Assembly (NCBI GenBank): GCA_030789695.1
Contig: CM061139.1
Span: 2,991,878 to 3,055,877, forward strand
DNA: 64,000 bases
Direction: 5' to 3'
Source of the DNA: Scilla litardierei
Taxonomy: Eukaryota > Streptophyta > Magnoliopsida > Asparagales > Asparagaceae
Shown: positions 12,294 through 22,624 of the stretch, in pieces
How the letters are laid out: the number at the start of each line of letters is the position of its first letter
Numbering within the stretch: the first letter of the stretch is position 1
Notes under the pieces: generated by a model
What the model was told of the DNA's origin: nothing
Database searches by the model: none
The model's input: only the letters and a program-made list of their open reading frames with translations
Position numbers and translations under genes: made by a program

Positions 12294-13029
12294 AAGCAGA
12301 GGGCTCCGGAGGAGAGAAGATGAGGGCGACAGCCGAGGAGGTGGAGCAGCTCCTCGAGGCCAAGTTTATCAGGCCAGTGAGTTACCCGGATTGGCTCGCC
12401 AATGTCGTCCTGGTGAAGAAGGCCAGTAGAAAGTGGCGCATGTGCGTCGACTTCATTGACCTCAACAAGGTGTGCCCAAAGGACATCTTCCCTTTGTCGA
12501 GGATCGACCATCTGGTCGACCATGCATCAGGCTACGAACTGCTGAGCTTCATGGATGCGTTCTCGGGTTACAATCAGATCCCAATGGTGGAGGTTGATGA
12601 GGAAAAGACATCTTTCATCACCGAAAAAGGAACCTTTTGCTACACGAAGATGCCGTTCGGGTTGAAGAATGCCGGGGCGGCCTATCAGCGAATGGTAGAC
12701 AAGATCTTTGGCCCTCAAGTAGGGTGAAATCTTGAAGTCTACATCGATACTATGTTGGTCAAAAGAAAGGAGGCCCTAGACCACATCGTTGACCTACATG
12801 AGACTTTCCAGAGGGTGCGTCGTTACAACCTAAGGCTCAACCCAGCGAAATGCATCTTCAGCGTGCAATCTGGAAAGTTCCTCGGCTTCATGATTACAAA
12901 GCGAGGGATTGAGGTGAACCCGGACAAGATATCAGCCCTCATCAATATAGCAGAGACTCAAACCATCCGAAACATGCAGAGGTTGAATGGAAGGGTCGTC
13001 GCATTGGGGAGGTTCCTGTCCAAGTCCCT
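12294..13029 (+). pseudogene. Gypsy reverse transcriptase fragment with altered catalytic box
   Basis: Two frames (12320-12727 and about 12728-13029) give a near-complete RT: KWRMCVDFIDLNK, LLSFMDAFSGYNQI, TKMPFGLKNAGA, then VYIDTMLVK, and finally RLNGRVVALGRFLSKS. The sequence style fits the Tat group of Ty3/gypsy. A stop (TGA near 12725) splits the domain. The catalytic YVDD box reads YIDT, so the second metal-binding Asp is lost and the enzyme would be inactive even if read through. The RNase H and integrase parts are absent: homology stops at about 13029 and family B sequence follows at once. Confidence 0.85.
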
Positions 13030-14603
13030 GAATCCTACACTTGCTTAGCTATCACCTTAGAGCTTAACACTGCTTAGTGAGACTTTTAGCATTGATTGTG
13101 GTAGTGCATGTAAATAGATAGTGGGTGTGGACCCGTGTGTGCGAATCTCTATATACCACCCTTGTATGAGTCTGCTTATCCTTAGTATATTATTATGGTG
13201 TGATTGTCTATTGTGACGTATGTGCATGTACGGTAACTTGTGATGTATATGTGTATAGCCGAGTATAGAGTAGTAAGTGTTATACTTAGGCGAGTGATTA
13301 GCTATATCACTAAAGGAATATCTGGGCGTGATTGATTTAGTTTTGGGCTAGTTACTAGGAGTATACATACCTTAGTCGTACTTGTTAATGATTGTAATTG
13401 TATGCTAGTACAGTGATGTACATGTTACGTATAATGATAATAAGTGTACGTATAGTTGTGTGTGCAGATTTGTTGTGTGATTTATATGTTAGAATGTCTG
13501 GCGTGTACTCGTGCGTGTATATGTATGTGGTTAGTTATAGGTGTGTGTATAAATATATATTGTATGAACAAGTGTGTTTTATATATAGTAGAATTGTTAT
13601 AATTACCCCTACGGGATGATGTATGAGCATGTGTATACCAGGAGGTATGCATGGTCGTATGTTTGTGACTATGTATATATGAATCTACGAATAATATACT
13701 AGCCATATGTATGTAAATTTCCATTGTTGAGTATACCGGAGTGTGTATATAGATACGAGATTGGCGTGTAGTAGTTTAAGTATGTACATGTATGTGAAAT
13801 GAGCGTATGTTCAAGTATTTGAAAGTGTGTATATATAGGTAAGTGTATGCATATGGATGTATATGGTTTCATTATAATGTATGTATGCCAGGATAGAATG
13901 ACCTTAGTGCCTAAATCCGCTCACCCTATGTCGGCTTATTTAAGGAAGTCTGAAGACGGACTTGATCGTAAGGTGGGTAGATTACGATGACCCTAGTGCT
14001 ATGAGTAGGGCTTATATAAATCTGTATATGGTGTAAGGTAATACGTGTATGTATATACGTGTAGTGATACGTATTATAATGTGTATATGGTATCCTGCGG
14101 TATGTAAAAGTGATTGTATGATTGAAGTGTTAATTGACAAAGAATGATTGTATTTTTGTAATAGTGGTAAGTTTATGTGGCATGTGGTACTATATCATTA
14201 AAGATTGTGAGTGTATAAGATATATGGTAGAATATTGGGTATTGGTAATAATAGGAGTATGTAAATTGATGTGGTAGTGTAGTAAAGTGTTACTATTGAC
14301 CCGAGTATAATTTTGGCTGGGTTGTATTGGTAGGATGATATTACATTAAACATGTTATATTAATACGTAATTATTAGTGCGCGTATGTGTATTGTTACTA
14401 CTAATAGCATTGGCATTGATTGTATTATCGGTAGTAATACTATTGGAGTCGATATTAATATTAGAAATACTATTTAAATATAGCATGATGGTTGTTTATC
14501 GTGTGTATGCGTTAGAAGAGAGATACGTGCATTACCTTTACGTTTTCCCCGCGTCTTAGCCGATAAGATTCCGAGGACGGAATCGTTCTTAAGGTGGGTA
14601 GGA
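13030..14603 (+). mobile_element. Family B interior, 3' part (first copy)
   Basis: This 1.57-kb piece is a near-identical copy of 19159-22478 once the solo LTR there is removed. It starts at GAATCCTACAC, immediately after the gypsy RT fragment, and runs to the polypurine tract at 14591-14601 next to the LTR. It is rich in T and G on the plus strand (TGTATATG-like words) and encodes nothing recognisable; the 60-73 codon ORFs are low complexity. A second PPT-like copy lies at 13970-13980. The left part of this interior and its own 5' LTR are missing. Confidence 0.8.
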
Positions 14604-15134
14604 TGTAACGACCACTGTTCGGTTGTCCGTTTTTAGAGCGTGTGTTATTTGTGGTGTGTATATTCGTATTTGTTTGTATTATTTTGTTCCGTAACTCAGA
14701 CGCGCGACCGACCCCGTTTTCCTCCCGAAGGCGCGATCACGCCAGTATCTTCTTTTAATTTTAGGATACCGACGGCAAAGTTGTTAATACCGGTTATTAT
14801 TAATAATAATATTTTTCTAACTATAATTTTTAACTCAACTTTTATCACACACATAAATAAAGAACTGAACATTTATTACTTTCAAAACAAAACTTTTTAA
14901 CAAACCCCCTGAAATAGAACTGGGTTTTGAAACAAACTGTAACAAAAAAAAGTCGATTTTAATCTTAACAGACCCCTTATCCCATGCAACCAACCCCATT
15001 ACTCTCTCCCCACTTCCTTCTCTCTCTACCCACGTACAAGCAACCACACACACGTAATTTATAATGGGAAACGCCTAAAAAAGAAACATAGGCTTGGTCC
15101 TTCATTCACGTGAGCCTACACTAGGCCAAGCCAT

Positions 15135-15144
15135 TTATAATATA
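15135..15144 (+). promoter_or_regulatory. TATA-like box in family B LTR
   Basis: TTATAATATAA precedes a GC-rich, leader-like stretch containing AAACCCTAG words typical of plant 5' leaders. It would mark the U3-R border of the LTR. There is no experimental support; the call rests on position and composition. Confidence 0.4.
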
Positions 15145-17362
15145 ACCCTAGGGCTATCAACTGTCTACTCTTTCTAAATTTTAAACCCTAGAATATTTTT
15201 CTTCCCCTCAACATTTCACAGCCGCCGCCCTACCCAAGTTTTTTCACGCAACGTCACCCTAGCCCGTTTCTTCTCGCCATCAACACAAACCGCGACGATC
15301 TCCTTCTCCACGACACAACCCACGGCCCCTCTTCATTTGCTTCCTCCGGCCACCGCCCGGATCTCCCCTCCGGTGGCCCAGCTCGACGTCGACAGCTCCT
15401 CCTGCAATCCGCAGCCCCCTGTCCTCCCTCGCGTGCCCATGCTGCGGCCTCCTTCCCAAAGCTTCACACAGCCGCCCATTCTCATTTTGCTCCACACGAG
15501 AACGAATGCACCGCCCCTCCTCTCACTGTCGAGGACCCGTAGCCCTGCCTCCACATCCCCGACGTCAGCTCCGACCATCCCCTCACTGTTAGCTCCTCAC
15601 GTCGGCCACCCGAGCCCTTGCCGCCGCCGCGAGATCCGCCTACCGCCATGCCTTCTCCCCTCTTCCACAGCCAGGCCGAGTTCTCCTCACGGCCAGCACG
15701 AGCTCCTCCCACTCCTTCCCTCAAGAGCAGCCATTCCGAGAGTAGTCGGCTTCCTCCCTCGTGTGGCCTTTGCCATCGCCAACCCTCGCTCACGACCGCC
15801 ACCCCTCAGCCACCGCTGGTCGGGCTTCTTACTGTCGCCCTTCCGACCGTGAGACATCGCCCAGACACTCCGATCGCCTCCGGGAGCCTCAGCCTAGGCC
15901 TTGACCTCGCGTCGCTCAAGCGACCTTCCACCCCATCCCGCCAGTCCCGCACAACCGGTCGACGTCGTTGGAACTGAAGTTGTCGTCCTCCCCCTCGGCA
16001 AGCAAAGGCCACGTAAGTCCCTACATGCATAATATTCCTTTTATAATAATAACTCATAGTAGACCATCATGTGGGTTTTAATTAAACATATTATACGTAG
16101 CAGATAGCTAGTTATTAATAAATTAGTGTATGTTAGGTTAAACTAATGATGAGTTAGTTTTTATTAATTAATTTTACATTCTAAACTGGGAGTTATAATT
16201 GCATAAGCTTAATGTTGTATAGGTGCGTGCATACAAACCTTTATTAGAATACTTTATAAATGAATGAGAATTATTATTTATGTGGTAGTTTATCTTATTT
16301 GTTATCACCTCATGTCAGTACGTGTCCACCCTCTTCCAGTGAGCTAATAGATATAAGTACATTGTTAGCATGCATTATAAATAATTAGTAAGTTAATATA
16401 TATTGTTATATGAATATATGTGGGTACAATATGATATATAGGTTAATTTTGGATCTTTTAAACTTACATATTAAACCTATTGACGCAGATGTGTCGCGTC
16501 TCTCCCTACACTCAGCGGGACACCAAAACCGATATAAACAGGCAAGTGTGCAATTAAATATGGATTTTTGAAGTTGATGAATATTTGCGCCGTTGATTTT
16601 TACTTTAATGTGTATATCTTGAAAACCACGTGTATAATGGCACGTGAAAATGTTTTAGACCAAAAGTGTGACACTTTGGCATATAACTCGACAAGGGTTA
16701 AAGTTAACCATTTGCAAAGTAAATCGTTCACTGTAAAGTGTTCATTAGACCAACCTGCTCGACATTCCTTGTATTTATTGTAAACGTTGTAAAACAAAAA
16801 CATTTGACAACATTTAAGACATGTGCATCTTGCTTGGTCGCTAAAGAGAGTGACATCGTGAACATCGTGTGCCTCGAAGGCGGAATCGTGAATTCGTGAT
16901 GTCGTGTGAGTCGACTAGGCCGGCTCGTGTTCCGACAAACTTTTGGGTGGGGTTAGGGTTGAGCGGCCACTAGGCGTATGAAAGGTACTCTCCTCAAGAG
17001 CACCACCCGCACGCGGTGGGTTAGCGTCAATCACGGTAAGCCCCCGTGAGAGGAACGACCTTCTCATCACGACCTACAGGCGTGAACCCTAGATTAGAAT
17101 GCTAACACTTGACATGAAAACTTGCAACGCTAACTTGGTCTCATGAAAACCGATATGCAAATGAACTCATAGAGAAATACCTTACTTTAATTCTTGCAAC
17201 TACCTAGAACTGCCATGCTAGGGTTGTTTAAATTTTACTTCGTTTTTAAATTGCCATTTTAAAATGTTGTTGTGGACACCTTGTATGCTAATAATTGTCA
17301 CTTCTTAATTCATATTATATGCACACTTTGCCTTGGTTTCTGACCTTTGCTTGCAGACCTTG

Positions 17363-17398
17363 CTGACATACATTCATGTCTTTTTGGATGTATGTCAG
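17363..17398 (+). other. Conserved stem-loop in family B LTR
   Basis: CTGACATACAT and ATGTATGTCAG form an 11-bp perfect stem with a short loop, seven bases after a splice-acceptor-like TTGCAG. The same stem is present in both family C LTRs (44499-44532 and 50389-50422) although the surrounding sequence has diverged. Confidence 0.7.
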
Positions 17399-17765
17399 AT
17401 CCCGAGTTTGAGTGCTAGGAAGATCCTTTCGAGACGCCTGACTTAGAGAGCCGGAGTCTGCCGTAGACGTCGAGTCTCTCTTTGCGGAGGACTGGAGACC
17501 TTCACCGTCGTCAATCTTCTTTAATGTACATTTCTTTTGTTGCTACTTTAGCCCTGTTGTGGCTTGTCGTTTAATTTTGTGTATGTACTTAATATTTCTG
17601 GATGTGGATTTTATCTTTGAATGTATTCTTATTGTTCTGAAAAGCACGCAAGAACCTGCCTCATTGTCAACACCACGCTTATTGGACTAGAGCACCACCG
17701 CTCTAGTTCAAGCGGACCGCGTAACGTTCTCGCTTCCGGTGTCTTTTGGGAAGCGGGGCGTTACA

Positions 17766-19347
17766 GGTTTTAGTGGTGGCACATGCAGGTCGTGCATTTG
17801 CAAACTCAGAACAGTAGAAATACTAAAACGTCCAGAATTAGTTCGTACACAAAATTACTCGAATACCTTGTCTCAGCATGATAGGATACCCGATACCAGG
17901 ATGATAGGAAGAGTTAGTTAAGACGTTCGTGTTCGTTAGTTAGACACCCTTGCCACGACCTAGTATTATCATCTTGGGAGTCACCCTAACGATTGATCAT
18001 CCAACTCTGACCACAATAGTTTTGTTAGTCGTTCGCTTAGATTTATCGAATCTAGGGCCCAACCGAACGTATCGATCGTCACATCTATGCAAGTCGAACC
18101 GGAGACGCCTGCAACGAGTAGATTTCGAAGCGTAGAATATTCCAAACCTATAGATAAGATCTCGATCTCGATCCTCAACGAACCTTACCTCGACTCTCCT
18201 TTCGCAGTCTAGTTCGTTGAAGAACCTCAGTGCTAAACCTCAGTCGATCCAATAATTATTTTCCCCTGATTTTACTATTCCCTAGTCATTGCACTTCCAT
18301 CTTAATGAATCGTAGAAGCCATCGTAGCGTATTCACAGAGTTACTTCTTAGTCGCCCTTACGTATCGATTGTCAAACCTATTCATCGTCCTTGATTCTCA
18401 TAAACTCTTCTGGTCCGCCATCTTTTAACCTTGAACCTCCTCATTACAGATCCAAGGTCTTTTAAAAAGAAAAGTATTTTTTTATATATTCTCTTATCGA
18501 ATTCTTCGCTAAGTTTAAAATCCTTTCGAAAACTTTTACTTAGATTTTCTACACTTCAGTCGACTTAAACCCAATCTTGATTATGAAACTCTTCTGACGC
18601 GAATCTTAGTTACTATCTTACAACGGTTTTCTAACATACATCTTCCGCATTTCTATTTCACATAATCTCGCATAACTACTTTGTTTTCCTCACGTGATGA
18701 GTTTCTTTTTAAGACCTTATTTCTAATTCGCTAGTTCAAAATACCATCTCCTTTTCTTACTAAAAGATCTCAAAACAATCATACAAACATACTTTTAAAA
18801 TACGTTCCTAAGTTAAATAGAACTTCAAAATCCTGTGTGTTAGTTTTATAATCTTTGTCTTCACATATTTTGAGAAAAGAAAAAAATTTTCTTTTTACAA
18901 ACGTATTTTCCATTTGCAAAACAAGTACTACATCACTAGGCCCATATTATTTTTCACCTATTATTTGACTGATCACATTTTTACGCATTCACTCGGATGC
19001 TCACTATTTTACGTAAGTTATGACGATATTGTTTTTCTTACACACATCTTTATCTTCTTATTTTGTTCAAAAATATTTTATCTCACCCAACCAAACTACT
19101 CTCTTAGCCACATTCGAAACCGTCCATCACAACATTATTTCATTAATCATTCAACCCCGAATCCTACACTTGCTTAGCTATCACCTTAGAGCTTAACACT
19201 GCTTAGTGAGACTTTTAGTATTGATTGTGGTAGTGCATGTAAATAGATAGTGGGTGTGGACCCGTATGTGCGAATCTCTATATACCACCCTTGTATGAGT
19301 CTGCTTATCCTTAGTATATTATTATGGTGTGATTGTCTATTGTGACG
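17766..19347 (+). mobile_element. Family B interior, 5' part
   Basis: Follows the family B LTR with GGTTTTAG and the primer-site-like box at 17774-17791. The stretch is related to family C interior 44908-46310 (for example around 18000-18200 and 18480-18600) and ends at the solo LTR insertion. It is pyrimidine-rich, has no ORF above 90 codons, and shows no retroviral motif. It represents the leader half of a non-coding interior. Confidence 0.75.
19343..19347 (+). repeat. Target-site duplication TGACG (left)
   Basis: TGACG here and at 21191-21195 flanks the solo LTR. The empty site is visible in the sister interior (around 13216), where TGTGACGTATG is uninterrupted. Confidence 0.95.
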
Positions 19348-21190
19348 TGGTGGGAACGGAAAGGTGCTCTCTCTCAAGTGCAAGAGTCCGTACAAGTAGT
19401 AAAATCTGGGAGTCCAGATGTCGAATCCACGGGAAGAAATCTGTTGCAACCACAATTCAAATCAAATAGAAAGCCTACGAAAAGAAACTAACCACTTCAA
19501 CAAATGATGACGGTGATGGTGATGTGAACACGTGAACAATATAAACATAGAAATACGTGTAAGAAAATATCTATAAAGAGTATGCGCATGGTATGGATTC
19601 GTTAGGATCGATAATTCGTATTAATTTGGTTGATGAATATATCACAATGAATTCTCTTTTTGAGAGCAATTCATCGGGAAAATATCCAATATAACTCAAT
19701 GAATTCTCCTTTTGGGAGCAATTCATCGGAAGATGCCCTTTTGGGGGTTCAAACACAATATTCAAAACGATCGTCGCTAAAGTTATAATACGATATGAAA
19801 CTCTCTTTTGGAGAGATCAAAACTACGGTATGACACTCCCTTTTGGGGAGATCAAAACTCACCCTTTTGGGGCGATCATCAACTTAATTAATTCTTTTGG
19901 AATCTAAAAAAGTCGATTTACGAACAAAGATTACAATTTTAGCGACGTTTAACGATTTAGCACATGGAATTTCAACCAAACTAACACAAATTACAGCCCC
20001 TAACTACTCCATACCAAGCACAATTAAGTTTTAGCTACTCATAATTTCAAAATAAACAAGTTCCATAGCCAAATACATCAAGAATATAGCAAAATACGGT
20101 AGAAAAAGCACTAATTAAGGAGTTTAAGTTAAGAATTCATCACCAAATATCCTTGAAAAGACATCAAAACTCTCTGGAAATAAGAAAATAGCCTCTGGAA
20201 TTTTACAGAATTTTTCAGGGGGAGAATACGGCTCCTAGAGCCTCCAATACGCTCAAAATACGCCCCAAACTGCTTTTTTTTACGCTCAAAAAACCCTAAA
20301 TACCTTATATATAAATCATTGCGGGTTTTGAAAGCTATCGGGTTCAAAACCCGCTTAAAAATCGCGCCCGAACGCATCCGAACCGTCGATCCAGATCGGA
20401 GCAAATGAGGGCCGCACATCGCAGCGGGATTGAACGTGCTGCCGCCACCTGTGCTTTGCGATTCGTGCTGGGCCCGCTTCGTTTCTTCGATCCGCGCCCG
20501 ATTCGTTTGTAGCCGTTTGATTGGATCTCGACGGCGAATACGTGGCCGCGTGTGCTTTAAATGTCGTGCGAGGTCCGCTCCGAATTCGCGAGGCGGGGTG
20601 ATTCTTGGCCGTTCGATCGCCATCGGACGCTACAGATTAGTCCACGTCGCTTGCTTCGCCTCGTCGTCGATGGCCGTCCGATCTGAGTGGGTGTCGTTAG
20701 GATCGTGCCGCGTGTCCACATTTATCCCGCCTTCTTCGCTGAGATCAGATCGTCGGCGGGCCGTTAGATCAAGATCGCACGGCTCAGAATAAACCACGTC
20801 GACCGCCCGTAATTCATTAACGTCAGCAGTTGGATTGCGATTGGGCGGCCGAGATCGCGCCACGTGGCCCGTATTTTCGTATTTACGCCGTATTTCGTGC
20901 GTATTTCCCCATTTAATTGGTATTCTGCATTCAAAAATACACAGTAATTAGCACAGATCTCAGAAAAATACAAATAAATAGTCGTTGGAATCGTGAGATC
21001 GAGACGGTGCTAGGAAAAATAAAAAATGTGCAGAAATACTCCGTTAATTGCTGTTTGGGTTCAAATTAAGTGTTTTCTCTAATAAATAATTGTGTACAAA
21101 ATACGTATGAATTAGAGAACAATGTAGCATCACATGAGCACAAAATAGGGCTAAATGGGGGGTTAAATATGTAATATTGAACCCGAATCA
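19348..21190 (-). mobile_element. Solo LTR (1843 bp) with perfect TSD
   Basis: The insert starts TGGTGGGAACGG and ends CCCGAATCA, so it has the TG...CA ends of an LTR, and is flanked by the 5-bp duplication TGACG. No interior or second LTR is present, so it was left after LTR-LTR recombination. The direction is probably minus: a TATA-like TATATATAAGG reads on the minus strand near 20300, downstream of a GC-rich region (20350-20880) that would be U3. The part at 19640-19880 contains several diverged short repeats built on TCCCTTTTGGGGAGATCAAA. A 164-codon frame on the minus strand (20129-20623) has no recognisable domain. The family is unknown; it is unrelated to A, B or C. Confidence 0.88.
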
Positions 21191-21195
21191 TGACG
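21191..21195 (+). repeat. Target-site duplication TGACG (right)
   Basis: Right copy of the 5-bp duplication made when the LTR element now reduced to 19348-21190 inserted. Confidence 0.95.
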
Positions 21196-22478
21196 TATGT
21201 GCATGTACGGTAACTTGTGATGTATATGTGTATAGCCGAGTATAGAGTAGTAAGTGTTATACTTAGGCGAGTGATTAGCTATATCACTAAAGGAATATCT
21301 GGGCGTGATTGATTTAGTTTTGGGCTAGTTACTAGGAGTATACATACCTTAGTCGTACTTGTTAATGATTGTAATTGTATGCTAGTACAGTGATGTACAT
21401 GTTACGTATAATGATAATAAGTGTATGTATAGTTGTGTGTGCAGATTTGTTGTGTGATTTATATGTTAGAATGTCTGGCATGTACTCGTGCGTGTATATG
21501 TATGTGGTTAGTTATAGGCGTGTGTATAAATATATATTGTATGAACACGTGTGTTTTATATATAGTAGAATTGTTATAATTACCCCTACGGGATGATGTA
21601 TGAGCATGTGTATACCAGGAGGTATGCATGGTCGTATGTTTGTGACTATGTATATATGAATCTACGAATAATATACTAGCCCTATGTATGTAAATTTCCA
21701 TTATTGTGTATACCGGAGTGTGTATATAGATACGAGATTGGCGTGTAGTAGTTTAAGTATGTACATGTATGTGAAATGAACGTATGTTCAAGTATTTGAA
21801 AGTGTGTATATATAGGTAAGTGTATGCATATGGATGTATATGGTTTCATTATAATGTATGTATGCCAGGATAGAATGACCTTAGTGCCTAAATCCGCTCA
21901 CCCTATGTCGGCCTATTTAAGGAAGTCTGAAGACGGACTTGATCCTAAGGTGGGTAGATTACGATGACCCTAGTGCTATGAGTAGGGCTTATATAAATCT
22001 GTATATGGTGTAAGGTAATACGTGTATGTATATACGTGTAGTGATACGTATTATAATGTGTATATGGTATCATGCGGTATGTAAAAGTGATTGTATGATT
22101 GAAGTGTTAATTGACAAAGAATGATTGTATTTTTGTAATAGTGGTAAGTTTATGTGGCATGTGGTACTATATCATTAAAGATTGTGAGTGTATAAGATAT
22201 ATGGTAGAATATTGGGTATTGGTAATAATGGGAGTATGTAAATTGATGTGGTGGTGTAGTAAAGTGTTACTATTGACCCGAGTATAATTTTGGCTGGGTT
22301 GTATTGGTAGGATGATATTATATTAAACGTGTTATATTAATACGTAATTATTAGTGCGCGTATGTGTATTGTTACTACTAATAGCATTGGCATTGATTGT
22401 ATTATCGGTAGTAATACTATTGGAGTCGATATTAATATTAGAAATACTATTTAAATATAGCATGATGGTTGTTTATCG
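21196..22478 (+). mobile_element. Family B interior, 3' part (second copy)
   Basis: Continues the interior after the solo LTR and is about as similar to 13217-14500 as young duplicates are (a few substitutions per hundred bases by eye). It contains the internal PPT-like copy at 21947-21957. Homology stops at GTTTATCG (22478), before the true PPT and LTR start, where a deletion begins. Confidence 0.8.
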
Positions 22479-22624
22479 ACCACTATTTAAATATTCTGAA
22501 AAGCACGCAAGAACCTGCCTCATTGTCAATACCACGCTTATTGGACTAGAGCACCACCGCTCTAGTTCAAGCGGACCGCGAAACGTTCTCGCTTCCGGTG
22601 TCTTTTGGGAAGCGGGGCGTTACA
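22479..22624 (+). mobile_element. Truncated family B 3' LTR with filler junction
   Basis: The last 131 bp (22494-22624) match the end of the family B LTR from TTCTGAAAAGC to GCGTTACA (17635-17765). The first 3 kb of the LTR and the PPT are gone. At the break, ACTATTTAAATAT (about 22482-22494) repeats a word found 36 bases upstream (22446-22458), consistent with a templated filler made during double-strand-break repair. Confidence 0.75.

Larger units (their letters stand above)
14604..17765 (+). mobile_element. Family B LTR (3162 bp)
   Basis: The repeat runs from TGTAACGACC, directly after the polypurine tract AAGGTGGGTAGGA, to GGGGCGTTACA, directly before GGTTTTAG and a primer-site-like box. 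Its ends are inverted (TGTAACG/CGTTACA). Inside are an AT-rich U3, a TATA-like box near 15135, a GC-rich exon-like block (15190-16010), splice-like signals (donor 16013, acceptor 16487-16488, GC-type donor 16542, acceptor 17355-17356) and a hairpin at 17363-17398. The segment from about 16850 to 17765 is clearly related to family C (44000-44907). A 171-codon Pro/Ser-rich frame at 15337-15852 is probably not a gene. Confidence 0.82.

Noticed and set aside
15337..15852. 171-codon Pro/Ser-rich frame in the family B LTR
   Set aside because: Low complexity from a GC-rich leader-like block, no domain, no equivalent frame in family C; overlapping frames exist on the other strand.
20129..20623. 164-codon frame in the solo LTR
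   Set aside because: Arg-rich chance frame in the GC-rich part of an LTR; overlaps an open frame on the other strand.
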